Part shown: positions 1-5,655 of the stretch, in pieces
Position numbering within the stretch: position 1 is the first letter of the stretch
Layout of the letters: every line of letters begins with the position of its first letter
NCBI GenBank assembly: GCA_948688495.1
Contig: CAPQSW010000008.1
Coordinates: 29,250 to 34,904 of the forward strand
Direction of reading: 5' to 3'
From: an uncultured Lachnospiraceae bacterium
GTDB taxonomy: Bacteria > Bacillota > Clostridia > Lachnospirales > Lachnospiraceae
Length of the DNA stretch: 5,655 bases
Position numbers and translations under genes: made by a program
Notes under the pieces: model-generated
Seen by the model: the letters and a program-made list of their open reading frames with translations, nothing else
Database searches by the model: none
What the model was told of the DNA's origin: nothing

Positions 1-3000
1 GCCTTTGTCCGTGCTGAGGGAGCGAAAGCTGCTCCGATTGAAATTGGAAGCGTAGAAGACTTACAAAAAATCGGAACCGAAGGCTATCCCATGTCGGGGG
101 ATTATGCGCTGGCCGCTGATATTGATTTATCTGATATTCAGTGGACGCCGATGGGCGGTTATATAGGGAACAAGGGGAGTTGTAATCCTGAGGATGCAAA
201 TGTATTTTCAGGCACTTTTGACGGCCGGGGATATGTGATTTCAGGTCTGACCATTGACCTTGACGGTCCAGTTACCGGGACGGGAGTATATGGACAGGTA
301 GGATTTTTTAGTGTGATTGGTTCCAATAATGAAAACGATTATGCTGAAGTTAAGAACATGATTTTTACGGACGTCAATATTCATACGGATTTTGCAAATA
401 CAGATGGAATCCCGCTTGCAACTGTCGGAACGCTTGCCGGGGAGGTCAACGGATATGCGAAGATTTCCAATATTGCAGTATTAAATGGCAATCTGGATGT
501 CAATGACATGTTGGGCTGTAATACAGTAGGCGCAGGCGGGATTATCGGAGAATGCCGTACGGCGGCTGACATTAAGAACAATTATATTTCCGTGACAGAC
601 TGCTATAACGGTGCGGATATCCGGGCAAGGGGAACCGAGAGCAACTTGGAATATGCGGGCGGGATTATCGGAAGGGTTACGGAATCTCCCTGTAAAGAAA
701 TTACAAGGTGTGTGAATACCGGAGAAGTCTTGTACTGTGGGAATGACGGTTATGGAATCGCTGCGGCAAATAGCGCCAATGCATCGTTCCTTGCGAATTT
801 ATCAAACAGTTATTTTCGTGCAGTTACAGAACAGAGAACTCTTGGAAATGTGACAGCACTCTCTGAGGCGGAGATCACAAGCGGCACACTGCCCGAAGGA
901 CTTCAGGGTGGAAAATGGCGTGCAGTAAAAGGCGGCTATCCATTTCCGGCTTTCTGCTATGATTCCAGCGCGGCAGGCATGATTTATCTTTCCGGAGTTT
1001 CCCTTGGTTTTGCAGAAAAGGAGAGCGCTACAGGCGTAAAGACGCAGATTGAACTGCCGAATGAGGTAGGAGGCCATGTGCTGAATTGGAAGAGCAGTAA
1101 CCAGGAGGTATTATCAATCGAAGATGGTATGGCGGTTGCACACCGTGAGCTTCTCGGTACAGATACGGTGGTAATGCTGACAGCGGAGACACCGAAAGCT
1201 GAAAACTCAGCTGATAATTACAGCCGCAGTTTTAAGTTGACGGTGTTGGCTGATGATGAGAATAAGCCCTCATTTGTACCGGGCTATGCCACGGAGGGGG
1301 AAGAACTGAAGGTTTCAATTCCGAATGTGGATCCAGCGAATCTGACTTATCAGTGGAAGGTGGATGCAAAGGAGGTTGCTGTTACGCCAAGTTATACTCC
1401 AACGGCAGCAGATTTGGAGAAATTCATCTCCGTGACAGCAACGGCAGAGGATGGCAAGCATTGGGATTTGTCCATGTATTTCAGTAAGCTTCCGGTCGTT
1501 TATGTGGATACGGTTAATGGGGACGGAGTAACCAATAAGAACATAGCTAAGGATGCAACGATACGGATACAGGGCAACGAAGAATTTAGCGATACAGATA
1601 CCTGGTATGAGGGCGAGACTACGATCAAGGGCAGAGGCAATTCTACCTGGGATTATGCGTTTAAAAAAGGTGACCGGGAAAGGGATGTTAAGCTGAAACT
1701 GCCATATAAGTTAAAACTTGGCTCTAAAGCCAATCTGTTGGGATTGGGAAGCGGGGCGAACAAACACTGGGTGCTTCTTGCCAATCTCATTGACCACACC
1801 AATATGCGAAATGAGGTTGCACATAAGTTTGCTAAGGGTATTGGCATGGAGACTACGGTAAATGATACCGGCGTTGTATTGATTTTAAACGGGCAGTATC
1901 AGGGCATGTATGAGCTCAGCGAGCATGTGCGGGTAGGCAGTGCACGTGTAAATGTGTTTGAATGGGAAGAAATGGCGGACGATATTGCAAAGGCAGTCTG
2001 CAAGAAGGAGGCTGTGCTGGATAAATCCGCACTGGAGACGTATCTCGAGGAGAATCTTGAGTGGACAAAAGGAAGCTTCCAGTATCAAGGAAATACATAC
2101 ACGGTATCGGATTATTATACAGATCCCATTCCAGATATAACAGGTGGATTCTTGCTGGATATGGACTTTAGGAGCGATTGGGATGAACAGAAATTTATTT
2201 CTACATTCAAAACGAAGCATGGAGTTCCCATGTTTTTCCGCGCACCGGAGTATGCCAAGACGAATCCGGAGATGGTGCAATTCGCCAAGGGATATGTGGA
2301 TGCATATGAATCCTGCCTTGAAAGTCCTGATTTTACGGCGGAGTATGATGGCAAGACCGTGCATTATTCAGATTTGTTTGACATGGACTCCCTGTTACAG
2401 TACTGGATGCTCTGTGAGTATGTCAACAACTGGGATTCCATGAAGAACAGCAGCTATCTGTATAAGGATTTGGAAGGCAAAGCGAAGATGGGGCCGGCCT
2501 GGGATTATGACTGGGCATGGGGCAATATCAATATGTACAGCAATGCAAGACCTTTTGTTTATGATAACTGGCATACAACGCTCTGTGGAATAGAACCTGG
2601 TAATGGAGGATTTGCTGAATATCCTTACCAGAAGTCCCAGTGGCATACCTATCTGGTAAAAGATCCATACTTTGTGACAAGAGCATGGGAATATTACCAG
2701 AAATATAAAGACACAGTCATCGGGGAGATGATGAAAGAGGGCGGTACGATTGATAAGCTAAAGGAGAAATATGCGACGGCTGCCAAGAAAAATGATGAAA
2801 AGTGGTCCTGGTCCTATTCAGAGTATAATGGAAAGGCATTTGTAAATGGAAGTGTGCAGAATGTTCAAAGCCAGGAATATGAGGCAGCGGTTGACTCCCT
2901 GAAGACCTTTATCACAAAACGTATGGAATGGATGGATCGGCAGTTTACAGATGTGCAGACATTGTATACATCCTTAGAAAACAGTGTTTCGAATCAGATT

Positions 3001-4938
3001 ACCGTGGCAGTTCCAGTGGCTGAGGCAGATGAAAGCATCACCCTGAATGCAGAGGTAACGGCTTCCAATGCAGCGTCCGTAGTATTTTTAATTAACGGCC
3101 GCAAAGTACTGAAAGATGGGGAAGCCAAAGTTGCAGTATCAGATGGTAAGGCAAGCGTTACAGCCAGCAAAGACATGCTGCTTGGAAATATGCTCAATAC
3201 CGTGGAAGTACTGGGCGTGGATAGTTCTGGAAATTATATATCAGGGTTGATGAATTTTACCACATTTGAAGGACCTGAGGTAAGACTGGATGGGGATGTC
3301 ACGGTATCCTCCGACCGTGCAGGGGATAAATCCTATCCGGGAGATACCTTGACCGCGGTGGCAACAATAACTGGTGACATCAAAGGAAACCTGACTTACC
3401 AGTGGTTTGCAGGAGAGGCAGCAATCGCAGGAGCCACGAAATCATCTTATCAATTGACAAAGGCTGAGATTGGAAAGACCGTCAGCGTTAAGGTTGGAAG
3501 TACGGTAGAAGTTGGCACGCTTGATAAGGCTTATGGCGGTGCTGTAGCTGAGAAGCCGACGACATTGACAGGAAAAGTTAAGATAAGCGCAGAACCAGTG
3601 CGTGAAGGGAACGTTTCTTATCCGGGAGATACACTCAAAGCAAAGGTCAGCGAGGATACGAACACCGGAGAACTGCTTTATCAATGGTATGCGGATGATA
3701 CGAAAATCAAAGGCGCTACGAAAAAAAGCTATGTACTGACCGAATCTGAAATTGGAAAGACAATAAGCGTTAAGGTAGAGAGCGATGAGCAGAGCGGGAC
3801 GCTTGATAAGGTTTATGACGGGGCTGTGGTACAGAACCCAGGAACAGGTCCAGATGATCCGGCTGTATTGACGGGGACTGTCAGTGTAACGTCAAGCCGG
3901 GTGGGAGATAAGTCTTATCCGGGAGATACCTTGACTGCAACAGTAAGTGAAGACTGTAATTATACGGGAACATTGAGTTACCAGTGGTATGCAGGGGAAA
4001 CAGCCATTGCAGGAGCTACAAAAGCAACGTACGTGTTGACGGAGGCTGAGATTGGAAAGAGGATCGGTGTTGAGGTTGCAAGTAGTGAGCAGAGCGGTAC
4101 GTTGAAACAGGTTTATGCTGGCAGCATAATACAGGATAAAGGAACAGATCCAGATACCCCGGCTGTGCTGACCGGAACTGTCGGCGTGGCATCGAGCCGT
4201 ACTGGAGGGAAGTCTTATCCGGGAGATACATTAACGGCGTCAGTCAGTGGCAGTAATAACAGCGGAGAACTAAAGTTTCAGTGGTGTGCAGACGGGAAGG
4301 CCATTGCGGGAGCTGCGAAATCATCCTATGTATTAACGGCTAATGAAATTGGTAAAAAGCTGACGGTTGAGGTTACGAGTTCCGTGGAGACTGGAAAGGT
4401 AATTGGAACGTATGCTGGTACGGTCATAAGGAAACCGGTTATGGCTACAAGCATCAAACTGTCTGTTAAGAGCAAAAAGATGTATGCTTACCAGACCTTA
4501 CAGTTAAAGGCGACCGTGAAGCCTCAGGGTGCATCCCAGAACGTTGAATACAAAACAAGCAAAAAGTCTGTTGCCACCGTGTCAAAAACCGGGAAAATAA
4601 CGGCAAAAGCGCCGGGTACAGCCAAGATTACAGTAAAAGCAAAAGATGGAAGCAAAAAGACTGTATCCTGCAATATTACAGTGCTAAAACCAGTAATTAA
4701 GATTAGCGGAAAGACAACGATAAAGCTTAAGAAATCCACCACGCTGAAGGCAACAGCCTATGGATTGAAAGGCGCCGTCAAGTGGAAGCTGGATGCAAAA
4801 GGTAAAAAGCTGCTGAAGTTAAATAAGACCAGTGGAAACAAGGTGAAGCTGACAGCAAAGAAAAAGACAGGAACAGCAAAACTTACGATTACCTGTGGAA
4901 AGAAGAAAGTCACGAAGACAATCCGAGTGAAAAAGTAA
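1..4938 (+). CDS. Large exported CotH kinase-like protein with beta-solenoid, Ig-like repeats and lysine-rich BIG2 tail (5' partial)
   Basis: The frame is open from base 1 to the TAA at 4936-4938, giving 1645 visible residues (numbered here from base 1). The true start lies upstream. Residues 1-7 (AFVRAEG) resemble the end of a signal peptide with a possible V-R-A cleavage site, so probably only the signal peptide is missing. Domains in order: GLUG-like beta-solenoid (about 13-315), atrophied BIG2-like Ig (about 330-417), a single YQW-type Ig unit (about 423-500), CotH kinase-like core (about 501-985), Ig-like spacer (about 998-1092), four tandem YQW-type Ig units (1096-1479) and two BIG2-type domains (1481-1645). 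CotH of Bacillus spore coats is a known atypical protein kinase. Here the same fold sits in a long extracellular protein, so the substrate is unknown and might be a surface protein or the protein itself. No LPXTG, SLH or dockerin motif is seen at the C-terminus. Kinase activity is inferred from the family, not shown. Identification as a CotH-family surface protein is secure. Confidence 0.96.
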   Translation, partial: AFVRAEGAKAAPIEIGSVEDLQKIGTEGYPMSGDYALAADIDLSDIQWTPMGGYIGNKGSCNPEDANVFSGTFDGRGYVISGLTIDLDGPVTGTGVYGQVGFFSVIGSNNENDYAEVKNMIFTDVNIHTDFANTDGIPLATVGTLAGEVNGYAKISNIAVLNGNLDVNDMLGCNTVGAGGIIGECRTAADIKNNYISVTDCYNGADIRARGTESNLEYAGGIIGRVTESPCKEITRCVNTGEVLYCGNDGYGIAAANSANASFLANLSNSYFRAVTEQRTLGNVTALSEAEITSGTLPEGLQGGKWRAVKGGYPFPAFCYDSSAAGMIYLSGVSLGFAEKESATGVKTQIELPNEVGGHVLNWKSSNQEVLSIEDGMAVAHRELLGTDTVVMLTAETPKAENSADNYSRSFKLTVLADDENKPSFVPGYATEGEELKVSIPNVDPANLTYQWKVDAKEVAVTPSYTPTAADLEKFISVTATAEDGKHWDLSMYFSKLPVVYVDTVNGDGVTNKNIAKDATIRIQGNEEFSDTDTWYEGETTIKGRGNSTWDYAFKKGDRERDVKLKLPYKLKLGSKANLLGLGSGANKHWVLLANLIDHTNMRNEVAHKFAKGIGMETTVNDTGVVLILNGQYQGMYELSEHVRVGSARVNVFEWEEMADDIAKAVCKKEAVLDKSALETYLEENLEWTKGSFQYQGNTYTVSDYYTDPIPDITGGFLLDMDFRSDWDEQKFISTFKTKHGVPMFFRAPEYAKTNPEMVQFAKGYVDAYESCLESPDFTAEYDGKTVHYSDLFDMDSLLQYWMLCEYVNNWDSMKNSSYLYKDLEGKAKMGPAWDYDWAWGNINMYSNARPFVYDNWHTTLCGIEPGNGGFAEYPYQKSQWHTYLVKDPYFVTRAWEYYQKYKDTVIGEMMKEGGTIDKLKEKYATAAKKNDEKWSWSYSEYNGKAFVNGSVQNVQSQEYEAAVDSLKTFITKRMEWMDRQFTDVQTLYTSLENSVSNQITVAVPVAEADESITLNAEVTASNAASVVFLINGRKVLKDGEAKVAVSDGKASVTASKDMLLGNMLNTVEVLGVDSSGNYISGLMNFTTFEGPEVRLDGDVTVSSDRAGDKSYPGDTLTAVATITGDIKGNLTYQWFAGEAAIAGATKSSYQLTKAEIGKTVSVKVGSTVEVGTLDKAYGGAVAEKPTTLTGKVKISAEPVREGNVSYPGDTLKAKVSEDTNTGELLYQWYADDTKIKGATKKSYVLTESEIGKTISVKVESDEQSGTLDKVYDGAVVQNPGTGPDDPAVLTGTVSVTSSRVGDKSYPGDTLTATVSEDCNYTGTLSYQWYAGETAIAGATKATYVLTEAEIGKRIGVEVASSEQSGTLKQVYAGSIIQDKGTDPDTPAVLTGTVGVASSRTGGKSYPGDTLTASVSGSNNSGELKFQWCADGKAIAGAAKSSYVLTANEIGKKLTVEVTSSVETGKVIGTYAGTVIRKPVMATSIKLSVKSKKMYAYQTLQLKATVKPQGASQNVEYKTSKKSVATVSKTGKITAKAPGTAKITVKAKDGSKKTVSCNITVLKPVIKISGKTTIKLKKSTTLKATAYGLKGAVKWKLDAKGKKLLKLNKTSGNKVKLTAKKKTGTAKLTITCGKKKVTKTIRVKK
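37..945 (+). other. N-terminal GLUG-like beta-solenoid region of the CotH protein
   Basis: Residues 13-315. The opening follows a pattern common in Firmicutes surface proteins: I-x-S-x-x-D-L near the start, then Y-x-L-x-x-D-I-D-L-S, then W-T-P-M-G, then F-S-G-T-F-D-G-R-G-Y-V-I-S-G-L-T-I at 69-85. Two later turns repeat an A-G-G-I-I-G core (178-183 and 219-224). These are followed by C-Y-N-G (201-204) and C-V-N-T-G (237-241), the usual C-x-N-x-G rung. Such regions are predicted right-handed beta-helices and are often thought to bind carbohydrate or matrix. That role is inference. A short W-R-A-V-K-G-G-Y-P-x-P close (306-316) is also typical of the end of these domains. Confidence 0.8.
988..1251 (+). 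other. Atrophied BIG2-like Ig domain of the CotH protein
   Basis: Residues about 330-417. The segment has the beta-sandwich pattern of degenerate bacterial Ig domains: I-x-L-P at 350-353, then L-N-W-K-S-S-N-Q-E-V-L-S-I (361-373), resembling the 'W-S-S-N-x-x-V' strand of BIG2, and a final F-K-L-T-V (411-415). It acts as a spacer between the beta-solenoid and the next Ig unit. The exact family assignment is by eye and uncertain; the Ig-like fold is more certain. Confidence 0.65.
1267..1500 (+). other. Single diverged YQW-type Ig unit in front of the CotH core
   Basis: Residues about 423-500. It carries the hallmarks of the four tandem units found after the kinase core: a G-E-E-L strand (433-436), L-T-Y-Q-W-K (448-453), Y-T-P-T-A-A-D-L-E-K-F-I-S-V (465-478), compared with Y-x-L-T-x-x-E-I-G-K-x-I-x-V in the downstream units. 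It lacks the S-Y-P-G-D-T-L block. It is probably an old member of the same domain family, so this Ig type lies on both sides of the kinase-like core. Confidence 0.65.
1501..2955 (+). other. CotH kinase-like domain
   Basis: Residues about 501-985. Family landmarks in order: T-I-K-G-R-G-N-S-T-W (541-550), the conserved entry motif; K-L-K-L-P-Y-K-L-K-L (564-573); H-W-V-L-L-A-N-L-I-D-H-T-N-M-R-N (589-604); N-G-Q-Y-Q-G-M-Y-E-L-S-E-H-V (630-643); G-G-F-L-L-D-M-D (715-722); F-x-T-K-H-G-V-P-M-F-F-R-A-P-E (736-750); V-N-N-W-D-S-M-K-N-S-S-Y-L-Y (808-821); and G-P-A-W-D-Y-D-W-A-W-G (831-841). In CotH proteins the last two blocks hold the acidic and Asn residues of the active site. By analogy the candidates here are D812, N816, D835 and D837. 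All are present, so the domain looks intact. The precise catalytic assignment needs a structural alignment. About 145 residues after the W-D-Y-D-W motif are alpha-helical and aromatic-rich and close the domain. Confidence 0.9.
2992..3276 (+). other. Ig-like spacer domain after the CotH core
   Basis: Residues about 998-1092. Alternating beta-strand segments are seen: I-T-V-A-V-P-V (1000-1006), S-I-T-L-N-A-E-V-T (1012-1020), S-V-V-F-L-I-N-G (1026-1033), A-K-V-A-V (1042-1046) and N-T-V-E-V-L-G-V-D (1066-1074). This matches Ig/FN3-like modules that end with a 'V-x-V-x-A-x-D-x-x-G' edge. It joins the kinase core to the tandem repeats. The subfamily is not recognised. Confidence 0.55.
3286..4437 (+). 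repeat. Four tandem in-frame Ig-like repeats (YQW type, 93-101 codons each)
   Basis: Unit boundaries, set at the L-T-G/L-D-G strand, are 3286-3564, 3565-3867, 3868-4167 and 4168-4437. Each unit has S-Y-P-G-D-T-L (coding starts at 3331, 3616, 3913 and 4213), then Y/F-Q-W, then I-x-G-A-x-K-x-(S/T)-Y-x-L-T-x-x-E-I-G-K, then a closing Y-x-G. Spacing between the S-Y-P-G-D-T-L blocks is 285, 297 and 300 bases. Conservation is also visible at the DNA level: units 1 and 3 share tatccgggagataccttgac, and units 3 and 4 share aagtcttatccgggagatac. Units 2 and 3 end in a short D/P-rich linker (G-T-x-P-D-x-P-A-V-L). Unit 4 has Cys1429 where units 1-3 have Phe or Tyr after Q-W. The array most likely acts as a stalk that lifts the kinase-like core from the cell or matrix. 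Confidence 0.92.
4441..4935 (+). other. Two BIG2-type domains forming a lysine-rich C-terminus
   Basis: Residues 1481-1563 form a standard BIG2 domain: A-T-S-I-K-L at the start, L-Q-L-K-A-T-V-K-P (1500-1508), V-E-Y-K-T-S-K-K-S-V-A-T-V (1515-1527), G-K-I-T-A-K-A-P-G-T-A-K-I-T-V (1531-1545). Residues 1564-1645 are a second, more diverged copy with L-K-A-T-A (1582-1586), V-K-W-K-L (1593-1597) and G-T-A-K-L-T-I-T (1624-1631). Counting by hand, 44 of the last 165 residues are Lys and only 3 are Asp or Glu. In related Clostridia proteins such domains sit at the cell-proximal end. Ionic binding to wall teichoic acids or other polyanions is possible but is inference. Confidence 0.85.
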
Positions 4939-4999
4939 TGCAAAATATCATATGATTTGCTGGGAATAAGGTTTTTGTGCGAAACAAGAGGCAGCATTC

Positions 5000-5037
5000 A
5001 GTGGAGAGCCGGGATCTGGGGATTCCGGCTTTCCGCT
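5000..5037 (+). terminator. Strong intergenic stem-loop, possible degenerate terminator of the CotH gene
   Basis: Arms 5000-5016 and 5021-5037 pair without a break over 17 bp around a TGGG loop. Three pairs are G-U wobbles (5002/5035, 5006/5031, 5013/5024). All three would be C-A mismatches in a minus-strand transcript, so the structure fits + strand RNA. It lies 61 bases after the CotH stop and 63 bases before the HD start. A proper T-tract is missing: only a few Ts follow the G+C-rich core, and these are themselves in the stem. It may therefore be a weak terminator, a Rho-dependent or RNA-stability element, or a processing site. The hairpin is well supported; its function is less so. Confidence 0.5.
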
Positions 5038-5089
5038 CCCATTAAGAATTTGGTAAAACAGTCTGTGAATGAATTAGGGTTTACGGAAA

Positions 5090-5100
5090 AGAGGAAATAT
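5090..5100 (+). promoter_or_regulatory. Ribosome binding site of the HD-domain gene
   Basis: An AGAGGA stretch at about 5090-5095 lies five bases before the ATG at 5101, within the normal spacing for a Firmicutes Shine-Dalgarno site. It decides the start, because the same frame is open upstream all the way to the CotH stop codon and offers TTG and GTG alternatives without a comparable site. I saw no convincing -35/-10 promoter pair between 4939 and 5090. Confidence 0.75.
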
Positions 5101-5655
5101 ATGATTGAGAAGAATATAATATTGAAATCAGAAAAATTTATGCTGGAGTGTATTAATAAAGATAGTGCACATGATAAATACCATATATATAGAGTATTGA
5201 ATTTGGCGTTAACCATAGCAGAATCAGAGGAAAATGTTGATTTGAATTTATTGATAATATCATGTTTGCTGCATGATATTGGGCGGCAGGAACAATATGA
5301 TAATCCAGAGTTGTGCCATGCCAAGGTCGGTGGAAGGAAAGCATATGATTTTTTGATTAGTGAAGGGGTAGATGCAAATAATGCCATGGAGGTAAGAAAA
5401 GCGATTGAATCGCATAGATTTAGGACGAATCACATTCCCATTAGTATTGAGGCGAAAATATTGTTTGATGCTGATACTATAGATGCAACGGGAGCAATGG
5501 GTATAGCGCGAAGCCTGCAATATGAGGGAAAGATAGGAATTCCACTATATAATGTAAATAGTAATGGCAATGTTTTAGAAGGTCGTGATGATATAAACGA
5601 ATCCTTTTTTAAAGAATATGAATCTAAATTGAAAATATTATATGATAGATTATTT
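5101..5655 (+). CDS. HD-superfamily phosphohydrolase (3' partial)
   Basis: The frame runs from ATG 5101 to the window end without a stop, giving 185 codons. Metal-dependent phosphohydrolase landmarks are all present: H28 in H-I-Y-R-V-L-N-L-A; the H58-D59 doublet in L-L-H-D-I-G-R; H73 in C-H-A-K-V-G-G; H105 in I-E-S-H-R-F-R; and D123/D125/D128 in F-D-A-D-T-I-D-A-T-G-A-M-G-I-A-R. This order, and especially the last motif, matches the small single-domain HD proteins related to E. coli YedJ, which are usually about 200 residues. Only a short C-terminal piece is probably missing. No signal peptide or membrane segment is seen, so it should be cytoplasmic. The substrate is unknown; nucleotides or other phosphate esters are possible. 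Base composition is about 33% G+C (184 of 555, hand count), lower than the upstream gene. Nothing in the neighbourhood ties it to a pathway. Confidence 0.92.
   Translation, partial: MIEKNIILKSEKFMLECINKDSAHDKYHIYRVLNLALTIAESEENVDLNLLIISCLLHDIGRQEQYDNPELCHAKVGGRKAYDFLISEGVDANNAMEVRKAIESHRFRTNHIPISIEAKILFDADTIDATGAMGIARSLQYEGKIGIPLYNVNSNGNVLEGRDDINESFFKEYESKLKILYDRLF

Noticed and set aside
91..93. ATG at 91 as the start of the large gene, with a GAAGG at 79-83 in front
   Set aside because: The frame is open to base 1, and the upstream residues carry the conserved opening of the beta-solenoid domain (I-x-S-x-x-D-L) and a likely signal-peptide end. Starting at 91 would cut the domain and leave an exported-type protein without a signal.
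1885..2364. Minus-strand open frame of 159 codons inside the CotH domain
   Set aside because: It lies fully opposite a strongly supported coding region, its translation shows no recognisable motif, and its composition follows the codon pattern of the opposite strand.
4940..4976. Short A+T-rich hairpin (GCAAA/TTTGC arms, 4940-4960) followed by a T-run at 4972-4976 as the terminator of the CotH gene
   Set aside because: The stem is weak, with a mismatch and a wobble, and the T-run starts about 11 bases after it. It does not have the geometry of an intrinsic terminator. The inner ATCATATGAT palindrome (4947-4956) is too short to call an operator.
4975..5067. TTG (4975, 5050) and GTG (5065) as alternative starts for the HD gene
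   Set aside because: None has a ribosome binding site as good as that of ATG 5101, and the added residues do not look like the N-terminus of the family, which begins shortly before the first conserved His.
4998..5387. Minus-strand open frame of 129 codons across the gap and the HD gene
   Set aside because: It overlaps the HD-domain gene, whose metal-binding motifs are unmistakable. The antisense translation is low-complexity Ser/Phe/Ile-rich with no family signature.

Overview
The window looks like a piece of a Gram-positive Clostridia genome, most likely Lachnospiraceae or a relative from a gut-like habitat. This is inferred from protein style: a large exported protein with a GLUG-type beta-solenoid, a CotH kinase-like core, tandem bacterial Ig-like units and a very lysine-rich BIG2 tail. 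A genus cannot be named from this sequence.

Layout. Positions 1-4938 (+) are one uninterrupted reading frame, open at the left edge. It encodes at least 1645 residues of a multidomain surface or secreted protein. The order is: remains of an export-signal end, a beta-solenoid region, a BIG2-like 'atrophied' Ig domain, one diverged YQW-type Ig unit, a CotH kinase-like domain, an Ig-like spacer, four tandem YQW-type Ig units of about 95-100 residues, and two BIG2-type domains making a strongly basic C-terminus. No LPXTG, SLH or dockerin signal is visible. Positions 4939-5100 are intergenic and hold a 17-bp stem-loop (5000-5037) that pairs fully only as + strand RNA. From 5101 to the window end is an HD-superfamily phosphohydrolase gene (+), 185 codons long so far and probably only a few codons short of its end. 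It has a clear ribosome binding site.

Relationship of the genes. They share a strand, but a 162-base gap with a strong stem-loop lies between them. Base composition also differs: about 33% G+C in the HD gene, against about 46% in the sampled lines of the large gene. A functional link is not evident; one protein is outside the cell and the other is predicted cytoplasmic. I see no mobile element, RNA gene or CRISPR array. The most notable material is the architecture of the exported CotH protein: a kinase fold between Ig repeats, with a lysine-rich tail and no classical anchor. Its domains belong to known families, so I do not claim a new system.
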